From SIG299 sp964541485 (GTDB taxonomy: Bacteria; Bacillota; Clostridia; Lachnospirales; Lachnospiraceae), in NCBI GenBank assembly GCA_964541485.1, contig CAZIQL010000003.1:49548-113547 (forward strand): a stretch of DNA of 64,000 bases, in the 5' to 3' direction. How positions within the stretch are numbered: position 1 is the stretch's first letter; every line of letters begins with the position of its first letter. The notes under the pieces were generated by a model. That model was not told the origin of the DNA. It searched no databases and saw nothing but the letters and a program-made list of their open reading frames with translations. Shown in pieces: positions 1 to 8,796 of the stretch. The position numbers and the translations under genes are program-made.

Positions 1-259
1 CTCCGTTGTCTGACACCACAAAAGTCAGTTTATTATCTTCCCTCTCACACTGCATGGTCACTATCCCTGCGCCGTCCTGATTATAGCCGTGCAAAATAGC
101 ATTGGTTACCGCCTCAGAGATTGCTGTCTTAATATCAGCCAGTTCCTCTACCGTCGGATTCAGTGGCAGTACAAATGCCGACACCACCATTCTTGCAAAC
201 GCTTCATTTTCTGAAAGTGCAAGGAACCCAACCTCACACCAATTTCTCCTTTTTTTCAT
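1..259 (-). CDS. spoIIAB: Anti-sigma F factor SpoIIAB, 3' end cut by window edge
   Basis: Read on the minus strand from the ATG at 259; the frame is open to the window edge, giving about 86 N-terminal residues. The protein carries LALSENEAFAR near the N-terminus, the GHKL N-box EAVTNAILHGY and the start of the G1 box (VSDNG). This is the pattern of SpoIIAB, the serine kinase and anti-sigma factor that holds sigma-F in the forespore and phosphorylates SpoIIAA. It starts 4 nt after the stop of the upstream spoIIAA gene, the usual spoIIA arrangement, so sigF is expected just outside the window. An RsbW-type paralog is possible, but the N-terminal motif favours SpoIIAB. Confidence 0.88.
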   Translation of the reverse strand, partial: MKKRRNWCEVGFLALSENEAFARMVVSAFVLPLNPTVEELADIKTAISEAVTNAILHGYNQDGAGIVTMQCEREDNKLTFVVSDNG

Positions 260-262
260 CTT

Positions 263-589
263 CTACCTTCCTCCCTGTTCTTCCTCGCATAGTTTCACCA
301 GCTTATAAAGCCCTGACATCTGAAAAATCCGGTCCACATTGTTTCCTATCCCGCATACGTAAACCGTACCTCCGGCATACTGCATTTTCTTATATCTTCC
401 CATCACAACTCCAATACCCGAGCTGTCCATAAACTCGACTCCCGTAAAGTCAAATACCACCTGGTTCACCGGATATTTATCCAGAATCTCGTCTGATCTG
501 ATACGGATATCCTCTGCATTATGATGATCCAAATCCTCTCCCGGGCAAATCAGTAGTGTCCGTCCATTCACCTCTAATGTTGCTCCCAC
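263..589 (-). CDS. spoIIAA: Anti-anti-sigma factor SpoIIAA
   Basis: A STAS-domain protein of 108 residues. The motif FMDSSGIGVVMGRYK holds the serine that SpoIIAB phosphorylates in this family. The unphosphorylated form releases sigma-F from SpoIIAB at the onset of forespore gene expression. I chose the GTG at 589 because GGGAGG lies 6 nt upstream; reading further up to a TTG at 640 would add 17 residues that do not fit the family, which is normally about 115 residues. It is the first gene of the spoIIA pair and nearly abuts spoIIAB. Confidence 0.88.
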   Translation of the reverse strand: MGATLEVNGRTLLICPGEDLDHHNAEDIRIRSDEILDKYPVNQVVFDFTGVEFMDSSGIGVVMGRYKKMQYAGGTVYVCGIGNNVDRIFQMSGLYKLVKLCEEEQGGR

Positions 590-710
590 GTTCTTACCTC
601 CCTCATTCCTCTGATATATTCTTGCATTACCTGAAAGCAAAGAAAGAGAGCCTAAAGATTCCTCTTCAGACTCTCGCCTTTTCTCCTATGTAAACTATTC
701 TGTTATTCTG

Positions 711-2162
711 TCAGTTTCCGTTGGGAACAGCTGTTGGTGTAAGCAGTTCCATAGCTTCCTGCTCCAGAATGTAGCCAAGATAAACCTCTGCCTCCTGACA
801 GCGCAGGGAATCCGGATGATTTTCTAAAAGCATCTGATAGAGCAGTTTCGCCTGTGGCAAATCACCCTTGGCATGATAAATTCTTCCCAGATGATAAATA
901 ACCTCCGGATCATTATCACTATAGGTATAAGCCTGCTCAAGCACCGGAAGAGCTTCCTCGTTCTTTCCTTCTCCGTAAAGAAGCAGTCCCTGCTGCGTAT
1001 AGAACACCGCAGCTCTGGTTTCCATATCCTCAAGCATAGCCTCATAAAGAGACATGGCCTTCTCGTTTTCTGTCTCGATAATACTCATATCGAGTGCATA
1101 AATCTCTGCCAGGAGAGCATCTGCCTGTTCCACCGTCGGCTCCGCAAGTAACAGATACTCACGATAACCATAAAGTGCATTCACCAGTGGCTCATAATCT
1201 GTCAACACATAGCCTTCCTCACGGCGTAAGGTTCTCTCCAGATCATTCACCTGATTCTCTAAAATACGGATGTTACTCTCTAACGAAGCAATCGAAACAT
1301 CCTTTACACTCAGCATTGCGCTATAATCAATTTCCTTTTTATTGTACTCTTCCATAATCGACTTCCGGATATTCGGAACTGCCATATAATAAATCACGGC
1401 AACACCAATTACAAGACCAAGGAAAAAGGTTAAAAATGCAATAAAGTTCGGCTTTTCCTCTTTATAGGAATGTACAGGAACAAACTGCGGTGTCGAGGAA
1501 AAATCATCCGCTTCCTTCTGTTGCTCTGTTCCCTGCGCCCCCGGCTGCGTCTGCAGACGGATTTCTTCCATAAAGCGCATCGCCGTCACATTGCCCACGT
1601 CAATTTTCTGGACACGTACCAGACATCTTTTCGCCTTTTCATATTCGCAATTTTTCAGATAAATCAGCGAAAGAAGCAACAATGCACGTACATATTTCGG
1701 ATGCATGCTGATGACTCTCTTTAACTGGAGAATTGCCAGATCGTCATCCTGGCGCTTTGCATTGGCAAGCGCAATATTGTACTTCCTAATCGTCTGATTC
1801 ATAGTATCAAATGCCACTGTATCTGCCTGGACTTTTTCTATAAACTTGTCCGCCACCGGATTATCCTGATTGAAATGCTTGCTGATAACCCACTCAGAAA
1901 GAGCCGCAACCACTTCACCCATTTCAAAATAGACAAGTCCGAGCAGATTTCTGGCATCTGTATTCTCTTTATTCATCTCAAGACTCTTTTTCAGCATCTC
2001 GATTGCTCCGGTCAGATCCCTAACCTTCGCTCTTTCCAGACCTTTATTATAAAAAGAATTGGAAATGCGCTGCAAACGCTCGTACATGCTTAAGTCCTGT
2101 CCACAGATTTCACAGCGTCTCCGCCGCTTCATCATCTCATGACCGCATCTCGGACATTTCAT
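711..2162 (-). CDS. Zinc-ribbon/TPR membrane protein
   Basis: A 483-residue protein. The N-terminus is a short zinc ribbon with Cys3, Cys6, Cys17 and Cys20. TPR-like helices follow at about residues 30-200, one transmembrane helix at about 240-262, a coiled coil at about 275-320, and a second TPR block at the C-terminus. The soluble halves therefore lie on opposite sides of the membrane. TPR units suggest a scaffold that binds other proteins, but no enzymatic motif is seen and the function is unknown. It follows a 44-residue gene by 18 nt and probably shares its promoter. Confidence 0.75.
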   Translation of the reverse strand: MKCPRCGHEMMKRRRRCEICGQDLSMYERLQRISNSFYNKGLERAKVRDLTGAIEMLKKSLEMNKENTDARNLLGLVYFEMGEVVAALSEWVISKHFNQDNPVADKFIEKVQADTVAFDTMNQTIRKYNIALANAKRQDDDLAILQLKRVISMHPKYVRALLLLSLIYLKNCEYEKAKRCLVRVQKIDVGNVTAMRFMEEIRLQTQPGAQGTEQQKEADDFSSTPQFVPVHSYKEEKPNFIAFLTFFLGLVIGVAVIYYMAVPNIRKSIMEEYNKKEIDYSAMLSVKDVSIASLESNIRILENQVNDLERTLRREEGYVLTDYEPLVNALYGYREYLLLAEPTVEQADALLAEIYALDMSIIETENEKAMSLYEAMLEDMETRAAVFYTQQGLLLYGEGKNEEALPVLEQAYTYSDNDPEVIYHLGRIYHAKGDLPQAKLLYQMLLENHPDSLRCQEAEVYLGYILEQEAMELLTPTAVPNGN

Positions 2163-2180
2163 ATCTTTCCACCATTCCTT

Positions 2181-2315
2181 TTATTTGCCCGACTTGATAA
2201 TTGTTTCGATAATATCTGCAATATCTGTCAGATCGTTATGAAAAATAGCCTCTTCTGCTTCATCAATTTCAAGACTTGGCTGAAAACGAGCCAATTCTTC
2301 TTCGTAATTAATCAT
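2181..2315 (-). CDS. Small acidic hypothetical protein (44 aa)
   Basis: A short acidic ORF starting MINYEEELARF and ending in IIKSGK. The ATG at 2315 follows AAGGGAGCAGC. Reading further upstream would overrun a good sigma-A promoter (2344-2372), so the short start is preferred. It has no recognisable domain. Its position directly before the zinc-ribbon/TPR gene suggests that the two are co-expressed and may act together (inference). Confidence 0.6.
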   Translation of the reverse strand: MINYEEELARFQPSLEIDEAEEAIFHNDLTDIADIIETIIKSGK

Positions 2316-2343
2316 AGCTGCTGCTCCCTTCTTTACAAAACAA

Positions 2344-2372
2344 ATCATACCTGCGGATTCGCAAAAAATCAA
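2344..2372 (-). promoter_or_regulatory. Sigma-A promoter of the small-ORF/TPR operon
   Basis: On the minus strand: -35 TTGATT (2372-2367), 17-nt spacer, -10 TATGAT (2349-2344). It lies about 30 nt upstream of the chosen start of the 44-residue gene. Confidence 0.6.
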
Positions 2373-2452
2373 GCAAACCCGCAGAGTAATTTAAAGTTTC
2401 ACCGCATTCTGCGACAGCATCTGTCAAAAAAACGCACATCATTGCACTGTAA

Positions 2453-5140
2453 TTATTTTTTCAGGGCAGCCAGTCTTTCCTCTACCTGCGCCATCATGCT
2501 CTTATAGTTTTCAAGCTTTGCCTTTTCCTCAGCAATCTTTGCTTCCGGAGCCTTGGCTACGAAGTTTGCGTTGGATAACATGCCCTCACCACGCTTGATT
2601 TCACCGGCCAGACGTGCCTTTTCCTTGTTCAGACGCTCAATTTCCTTCTCAATGTCTACCAGATCCGAGAACGGAATATAAATAACAGCCTGTGGAAGTA
2701 CAGCAGATACTGCATCTTCTGCAATGCCGGTCTTATCTTCCTGAATAATAACTTCACTTGCACCACCAAGTGTTGCAAAGAAATTCCTGCTGCCGAGGAA
2801 GGTGTCACGAACCGCAGCCTCTGCAGAAACGACATAAACGGTTGCCTTTCTGCTTGGCGGCACATTCATCTGGGTACGAACGTTACGAATACCCTTTACC
2901 GCTTCCTTCATCATCTCAACCGCATCTGCCTTCGCAGTAAAATCAAATTCTGCGGAGTAAACCGGCCACTCAGAAATCATAATGGATTCGTTTTCAGCAA
3001 GTACACCTTCTGCCTCCTTTAAAGTACAGAAGATTTCTTCTGTTACGAATGGCATATATGGATGTAAGAGCTTTAATGCACCGGTCAGTACATGACGGAG
3101 TGTCCACATCGCTGCTTCCTTCGATGCTGCGTTGTCGCCATACATACGAGGCTTAACCATCTCGATGTACCAGTCACATAAATCATCATAGATGAAGTCA
3201 TAAATCTTCTGCGCTGCCACACCAAGCTCAAAGCTTTCCATATTATCTGTAACTTCTTTTACTACATTATTAAATCTGGTTAAAATCCAGCAGTCTGCAT
3301 CTTCGAGTGTTTCTGCCGGAACACTCTTTGCGGAGGAATTAAGACCTGCTTCTGCCATCTGATCCATGTACATCATGATGAAACGGGAAGCATTCCATAC
3401 CTTGTTTGCAAAGTTTCTGCTGGCTTCTACTCTCTCCCAGTAAAAACGCATGTCATTACCCGGTGCATTACCGGTAATTAACGTAAATCTGAGTGCGTCT
3501 GCACCGTACTTATCAATGACTTCGAGTGGGTCGATACCGTTTCCTAAGGACTTACTCATCTTACGTCCCTGAGAGTCTCTTACCAGACCATGGAACAATA
3601 CTGTCTTAAACGGCTTCTCCTGCATATGCTCATAACCCGAGAAAATCATACGGATTACCCAGAAGAAGATAATATCATAACCGGTAACCAAAACATCGGT
3701 CGGATAGAAATACTCTAAATCCTTTGTCTTTTCCGGCCAGCCAAGTGTGGAGAATGGCCACAAAGCAGACGAGAACCAGGTATCCAGTGTATCCGGATCC
3801 TGCTCTAAATGAACACTTCCGCACTTAGGACATACCTTTGGAGCGTCCTTTGTTTTAGCTACGATCACCTCACCGCAATCCTGGCAGTAATACGCCGGAA
3901 TTCTGTGTCCCCACCAAAGCTGTCTGGAAATACACCAGTCACGGATGTTGTCCGTCCAGTTATAGTAGGTCTTTTCCATTCTCTCAGGAATCAGTGTGAT
4001 TTCGTTATTCTTAACTGCCTCTACCGCAGGCTTAATGAGCTCATCCATCTTTACAAACCACTGTGGCTTAATCATCGGCTCAACGGTGGTCTTACAACGG
4101 TCATGGGTACCTACGTTATGGCTGTAATCTTCAATCTTAACCAGAAGTCCCATTTCGTCAAGTTCCTTGACAATCTGTGCTCTTGCCTCGTATCTGTCCA
4201 TACCGGCAAACTTACCGCCGTTTGCATTGATGGTAGCATCGTCATTCATTACGTTGATTTCCGGTAAGTTATGACGCTTTCCTACTTCGTAGTCGTTCGG
4301 GTCATGGGCAGGTGTAATCTTAACAACACCTGTTCCGAAATCCTTCTCTACATAAGTGTCAGCAATAATCGGAATCTCTCTGTCAACAAACGGAACCTTT
4401 ACCATCTTGCCAACTAAATGTGCATAACGCTCATCCTCCGGATGAACCGCAACCGCTGTATCACCAAGCATCGTCTCAGGTCTTGTGGTAGCAAACATTA
4501 AGAATTCATCGGTACCTACTACCGGATACTTAATGTGCCAGAAATGACCTGCCTGCTCCTCGTATACTACTTCTGCATCAGAAATGGAGGTATGACAAAC
4601 CGGACACCAGTTGATGATACGGGAGCCTTTGTAAATCAGGCCCTTATGGTGCATCTTGCAGAAAACTTCTTCTACTGCGGCATTACAGCCTTCATCCATC
4701 GTAAAACGCTCTCTGTCCCAGTCACAGGAGGAACCAAGCTTCTTTAACTGCTCGATGATTCTTCCGCCGTATTCCTTCTTCCAGTCCCAAGCGCGCTTAA
4801 GGAAACCTTCACGACCAAGGTCTGCCTTTTCAATGCCCTCTTCCTTTAACTTCTCAATAATCTTAACCTCGGTTGCAATGCTCGCATGGTCCGTACCCGG
4901 CTGCCAGAGTGCATTATAGCCCTGCATTCTCTTAAAACGGATTAAAATATCCTGCATGGTGTTATCCAGTGCATGACCCATGTGAAGCTGTCCGGTAATG
5001 TTTGGCGGCGGAATCACAATGGTAAATGGTTTCTTTGTCTCATCCGGCTCTGCATGGAAATACTTTTTCTCGAGCCACTTCGCATACAATCTGTCCTCGA
5101 TATCCTTCGGATCGTAGTTTTTTGCTAATTCTTTTCTCAT
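2453..5140 (-). CDS. valS: Valyl-tRNA synthetase
   Basis: A class I aminoacyl-tRNA synthetase of 895 residues, the usual bacterial ValRS length. The HIGH-type signature is PPNITGQLHMGHAL at about residue 45 and the KMSKS loop is GRKMSKSLG in the middle. CxxC pairs appear in the editing/zinc region (CPVCH, CQDC, CPKCG), and a C-terminal coiled coil (INIEKEIERLN-like region) is typical of ValRS. It charges tRNA-Val in the cytosol. Expression is evidently controlled by the T-box leader directly upstream (5161-5422). Confidence 0.97.
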   Translation of the reverse strand: MRKELAKNYDPKDIEDRLYAKWLEKKYFHAEPDETKKPFTIVIPPPNITGQLHMGHALDNTMQDILIRFKRMQGYNALWQPGTDHASIATEVKIIEKLKEEGIEKADLGREGFLKRAWDWKKEYGGRIIEQLKKLGSSCDWDRERFTMDEGCNAAVEEVFCKMHHKGLIYKGSRIINWCPVCHTSISDAEVVYEEQAGHFWHIKYPVVGTDEFLMFATTRPETMLGDTAVAVHPEDERYAHLVGKMVKVPFVDREIPIIADTYVEKDFGTGVVKITPAHDPNDYEVGKRHNLPEINVMNDDATINANGGKFAGMDRYEARAQIVKELDEMGLLVKIEDYSHNVGTHDRCKTTVEPMIKPQWFVKMDELIKPAVEAVKNNEITLIPERMEKTYYNWTDNIRDWCISRQLWWGHRIPAYYCQDCGEVIVAKTKDAPKVCPKCGSVHLEQDPDTLDTWFSSALWPFSTLGWPEKTKDLEYFYPTDVLVTGYDIIFFWVIRMIFSGYEHMQEKPFKTVLFHGLVRDSQGRKMSKSLGNGIDPLEVIDKYGADALRFTLITGNAPGNDMRFYWERVEASRNFANKVWNASRFIMMYMDQMAEAGLNSSAKSVPAETLEDADCWILTRFNNVVKEVTDNMESFELGVAAQKIYDFIYDDLCDWYIEMVKPRMYGDNAASKEAAMWTLRHVLTGALKLLHPYMPFVTEEIFCTLKEAEGVLAENESIMISEWPVYSAEFDFTAKADAVEMMKEAVKGIRNVRTQMNVPPSRKATVYVVSAEAAVRDTFLGSRNFFATLGGASEVIIQEDKTGIAEDAVSAVLPQAVIYIPFSDLVDIEKEIERLNKEKARLAGEIKRGEGMLSNANFVAKAPEAKIAEEKAKLENYKSMMAQVEERLAALKK

Positions 5141-5160
5141 AACATCTCTTCCTTTCTCTT

Positions 5161-5422
5161 AAAAATAAGAAAACCCGTCATCCTCACAAAAGGACGACGG
5201 GTCGTGGTACCACCTTTTTTCACAGTCAAAGACTGCCTCATTGTCTGCTGACACAGACGTCACGGATAACGGTGTGAGCCGGTATTTCCTACTTAACACT
5301 TTCAGAAATACTGTTCAGAAGCTACCTTCAGCAAGTTCCCCATACAGACCTCACAGCAACCACCGGTCTGCTCTCTGAAAGGTTTCCTCACTTACTCCTC
5401 TTCCTCATTACATTTAAATTAT
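5161..5422 (-). promoter_or_regulatory. T-box leader of valS (Val specifier)
   Basis: The minus-strand leader holds an AGAGAG-type stem I start, the T-box sequence AAGGTGGTACCACG (near 5202-5217), and an intrinsic terminator whose arms pair across 5173-5203, followed by TTTTCTTATTTTT. The likely specifier is GTA at 5325-5323, in the sequence GAAGGTAGCTTC, matching valine. Uncharged tRNA-Val should stabilise the antiterminator and allow valS transcription. Confidence 0.9.
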
Positions 5423-5434
5423 TTCTATTTTGAT

Positions 5435-5463
5435 ATAGTAAAGAAATTTTCTTTACTTGTCAA
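5435..5463 (-). promoter_or_regulatory. Sigma-A promoter of valS T-box transcript
   Basis: -35 TTGACA (5463-5458), 17-nt spacer, -10 TACTAT (5440-5435), about 15 nt upstream of the T-box leader. The -35 box sits inside an inverted repeat (TCAAGT at 5460-5465 / ACTTGA at 5471-5476), which may also mark the end of the upstream operon. Confidence 0.8.
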
Positions 5464-5480
5464 GTGAAAAACTTGATTTT

Positions 5481-6644
5481 TTATATTTCTACATCATTTC
5501 TTGCAAGAATCAGCAACGTTTCCGTATCGTGCTCACGGTTCTTCTCACGGAAGGTACGGAGCGACTTTCTCACCTGCTCCTCCTGACCGTTATTATAATC
5601 AATCCGCTGACGTAATTTCTGACGTCTCACATTCAGGCGATGCCTTACTTCGACCATTTCCTTCGGATCAACCAGTGCCTCCGGCTGATACGTCCAGACT
5701 GCGGCATCCTGCACACCATTCTGCTTTAAGGCCTGCACCATTTCCTTATTAAACAGGTCAATCATGTCTGCCACTTTCTTAAAGCGACGCTCCTCATCAA
5801 CAATTCTCATATATTCCTGCCAATGGTAATGCAATTCCCTTGCACTGGTCACATGGAACTTTTCATAGCTGTATTCTAAAAGATTAGTACAGTTTACATA
5901 TTTAATTTTTACCTTATTCAAGAGAAGAATTACTTTATTTTTCTTGATTTCTGCTACCTTTAAGTCATACTGGTTTCTGCGGTTTGAAAAATAGAAATAG
6001 GCTATTACAACCAAACCAAAGGCAACCGTAAGTAAAAATGGGACCTGCACATCTTTCTTTGCATACTCCTGAATAGCAAACAGGAGAATCAAAAAGACGA
6101 TAATAAAGCCGGTTGCAAAGGTAAATATTTTTCTGCACGATTCATCCTGATCCATAATATCATCCAGTTCATAATCCAGCGCTGCCTTTTCACTCTCAAG
6201 TTGCCGCAAATCCGAATTGATCCGCTCCAGATATGCCTCATTTTCCTCCATGCTGCGGATTTCATCCAGAATCGTATCCTCATATGGTTCCAGCGCATTT
6301 CTCTGGGCAATCGTAATCTTTGGCGGAACCTTCTGCATTTTCTGACGCTCTGCATTTAAATTAACGACTTTTCTTGCGCTTTCCGTCACCGAATGTTTTG
6401 CCGATGCCGACAGCATATCAATACGCTGAATATCTGCAAGATAAGAAGTCACCACCTCGTACTCCTTCTTTGCCTCCATATTCTGACGCTTTGCTTCATT
6501 AATGATATCACAGCAGTTTTTTACAAATGCAGCCCGTTCTTCTTCTGTCCGGTAGACACCCTCTTGAAAGATCAATCCCTGTGTTTCCTGGTTCCGTTGT
6601 TCCTTCGTTTTCTTTTTCTTAAATAACCCCTGAAATAATTTCAT
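5481..6644 (-). CDS. Coiled-coil protein with two transmembrane helices
   Basis: A 387-residue protein. It has a basic N-terminus (KKKKTKEQ), a long charged coiled coil at about 40-165, two adjacent transmembrane helices at about 172-215, and a second charged helical region to the end. Both long helical regions should face the same (probably cytoplasmic) side. There is no enzymatic motif and I do not recognise a named family. It is the last gene of a five-gene minus-strand operon that also encodes an actin-fold ATPase, a TPR protein and a DUF5717-like giant, so it may be the membrane anchor of that complex (inference). Confidence 0.7.
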   Translation of the reverse strand: MKLFQGLFKKKKTKEQRNQETQGLIFQEGVYRTEEERAAFVKNCCDIINEAKRQNMEAKKEYEVVTSYLADIQRIDMLSASAKHSVTESARKVVNLNAERQKMQKVPPKITIAQRNALEPYEDTILDEIRSMEENEAYLERINSDLRQLESEKAALDYELDDIMDQDESCRKIFTFATGFIIVFLILLFAIQEYAKKDVQVPFLLTVAFGLVVIAYFYFSNRRNQYDLKVAEIKKNKVILLLNKVKIKYVNCTNLLEYSYEKFHVTSARELHYHWQEYMRIVDEERRFKKVADMIDLFNKEMVQALKQNGVQDAAVWTYQPEALVDPKEMVEVRHRLNVRRQKLRQRIDYNNGQEEQVRKSLRTFREKNREHDTETLLILARNDVEI

Positions 6645-6661
6645 GACATCATCCCATTCGT

Positions 6662-7498
6662 TTATTCGTTATATTTTCTGTACTGCTCCTTCATCTTCTC
6701 TGTCATGCGCTTTGAAAGAGCATAAAACTCATTAAGTTTTCCGGACGTATGCAGCATGCGCAACTGATTTAAATCATCAAACTCCGGAAATTCGTATGTT
6801 TCTATCTCTGTTTGGAAATACGCCGCATTCAGCCAATCCTTACTTCCTTCCTCCACCTGATAAATATCAAGTGCCGACACATACATTGCCGTATCCCCCG
6901 AAAACCTGAGTGCCAGAAGATATTGTTTTAAGGACTCTTCCCGATGATTTCTTTCATAGGCCTCGCGGAAATAATCTGCCGCATCCACAAAACCATCTGT
7001 ATGTAAAATGGCAATCGCAAGGTTGTGGTAGATGTCTCCCAAAGTTTCCGATGTAATACCATTTGTCTCTTTTTCCTTTAAAAGAATCCGGTAGTTCAAC
7101 ACCGCATCCCGGTAATTCTCATGTGTCAGGTAGCTGTCTGCCTTACTCTTTATTCTTACCCAGTCTTCTCCGCGGTCTATCTTGGAATGTTCCTTTACAA
7201 ACTCTTCAATCTCCTCTTTTGTAAAATAATCACAGCTGCAAAAACAAACCGCAACCAAATCCTTTAGCGGAGCCTCCCTCTGTATCAAATCTGCCAACAG
7301 ACTGCCTCTTTCCTTCAGCCCCAATTGCTCTTTTATGTAGGTAGCAAGTCCTTCATCATACAGATAATCCTCACACAGCTCCGGATTCTTTATCATGCAG
7401 TAGCAGAGCTCTTCGATGGAATGTATATTCAGTTTTGTATTTTTTAACAAATACCCGGTCTTACTGTAATTTCCGGTGGTCATGATTACCTTTCCCAT
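6662..7498 (-). CDS. TPR-like protein of the DUF5716/5717 operon
   Basis: A 278-residue protein beginning MGKVIMTTGNYSKTGY. I chose the ATG at 7498 because AGAGG lies 8 nt upstream and a longer reading would run into the preceding coding region. The first third contains IHSIEELCYCM, a motif I recall from small conserved clostridial proteins of this cluster. The rest is helical with TPR-like pairs (LGDIYHNLAIA, AADYFREAYERN). The function is unknown; TPRs suggest a protein-binding adaptor. It lies 17 nt upstream of the two-TM coiled-coil gene. Confidence 0.72.
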   Translation of the reverse strand: MGKVIMTTGNYSKTGYLLKNTKLNIHSIEELCYCMIKNPELCEDYLYDEGLATYIKEQLGLKERGSLLADLIQREAPLKDLVAVCFCSCDYFTKEEIEEFVKEHSKIDRGEDWVRIKSKADSYLTHENYRDAVLNYRILLKEKETNGITSETLGDIYHNLAIAILHTDGFVDAADYFREAYERNHREESLKQYLLALRFSGDTAMYVSALDIYQVEEGSKDWLNAAYFQTEIETYEFPEFDDLNQLRMLHTSGKLNEFYALSKRMTEKMKEQYRKYNE

Positions 7499-7527
7499 GG
7501 TTTGTCCTCTCTGCGACACTGTTTTTC

Positions 7528-8766
7528 TTATGCCAGATGCACCATCTGCTCCCATACCCGGTAGGTTGCCGGATAAATATCACCAAAGCCGATGTCTCTT
7601 ACCTTTAATACAAGCGTTTCATAATCCAGGAAGTGTACCTCCACTTCCAGACGCTGTGTTTTATTTTCCCTGACTGCCATATTCTCCGGCTGGAATGTGC
7701 ATGCAATGGAATCCCCCTTGCGGACATCCTCCACCTGAAACCGCAGTTCCAGGGTACCATCCAAAATCACCTGTACCTGCTTCTTTGCTTTCTCTAAAAA
7801 CTCTCCTGCTTTCATTAGACGCACCGGTCCCTCCTGCGCATCCTGATAAGCCTCCAGATATACATTATGGAAAATTTGCCTGTCCGCAATTGTATTTTTC
7901 GGAAGCTTTTCCTTTACCGCATGCAGGCAGACCCCCAGACAATACAGACCCCTTCCGGCAAATACCCTGCGGTTATCCTCGGACAGCTTTTGCAATACCT
8001 TTGTAATCTCCGCATCTTCAATAAACGAGCCTGTTACGTAAAGCGTTGCAACCTTTTTTCTTGCCAATGCAACCTCTGCTATATTTTCAAAGCCCCTCGC
8101 ACGTTCCTCTGCATCCAGAATACCTGCCAGATTTCCCATGGTAAGCTCGGAATAATCTATCGTGCTGACATAGCACGGTAAACCTTTTCCCTGTTCCTCC
8201 GGAGTCATCAGATATGTTCTGACTCCTTTGCTGTCAAAATCCATTGTCATGGAACAGCTATGCGGATCCGTACTCTCATAAAGCTCATACCACAAAAATG
8301 CATCCGCGTGTGTTGAAAAGAACAGCTTATCCTTGTCATATCCGAGCAGTTCCATTACCTTAGTCAGTTGACGGATATGGGCTGTGGTCATCCTCTCACC
8401 CGTCATACCTATTCTTGCAATCGGTGCACCACCGTAACGTCTTCTGATTGCCCCAAGTATCGGTTTTAAATACTCGGCAAACAGTTCCGTCCCCGTCAGC
8501 TTCCGCTCTCCCATTTCAACCGCTTCTTCGGAGAAATTACCATAAAGCGAAGTCACTCCCTGCTTTTGCACCCGCATGCTGTAATCTAACGCCTCCTTTG
8601 CCACAAGAAGCTTTCCGTTTTCATCCTCAATTACCATCATCGGAAGCACTTCCCCCGTAGGCGTCCCCGTAAAATTGTACATTTCTGCCCGGGTTCTCTC
8701 TTCATTCCATAAGCTGATTTGCATATCTGTTTTACTAAAATCAATCCCCAGCATCAGTGCTGCCAT
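7528..8766 (-). CDS. Actin/Hsp70-fold ATPase (DUF5716-like)
   Basis: A 412-residue protein. The N-terminal LGIDFSKTDMQIS has the phosphate-1 loop pattern of actin/Hsp70/sugar-kinase fold proteins. A second glycine-containing loop (TLYVTGSF) and FAGRGLYCLG later in the protein fit the adenosine-side elements. The C-terminal 100 residues look like a beta domain, as in a substrate-binding or wing module. I recall this family as DUF5716 of Clostridia. GGAGG lies 6 nt before the ATG. It sits between the DUF5717-like giant and the TPR gene in one operon. An ATP-driven switch for the cluster is inferred; biochemistry is unknown to me. Confidence 0.72.
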   Translation of the reverse strand: MAALMLGIDFSKTDMQISLWNEERTRAEMYNFTGTPTGEVLPMMVIEDENGKLLVAKEALDYSMRVQKQGVTSLYGNFSEEAVEMGERKLTGTELFAEYLKPILGAIRRRYGGAPIARIGMTGERMTTAHIRQLTKVMELLGYDKDKLFFSTHADAFLWYELYESTDPHSCSMTMDFDSKGVRTYLMTPEEQGKGLPCYVSTIDYSELTMGNLAGILDAEERARGFENIAEVALARKKVATLYVTGSFIEDAEITKVLQKLSEDNRRVFAGRGLYCLGVCLHAVKEKLPKNTIADRQIFHNVYLEAYQDAQEGPVRLMKAGEFLEKAKKQVQVILDGTLELRFQVEDVRKGDSIACTFQPENMAVRENKTQRLEVEVHFLDYETLVLKVRDIGFGDIYPATYRVWEQMVHLA

Positions 8767-8796
8767 GGCAATCCTCCAAAATTTTTTCTTTCTTCA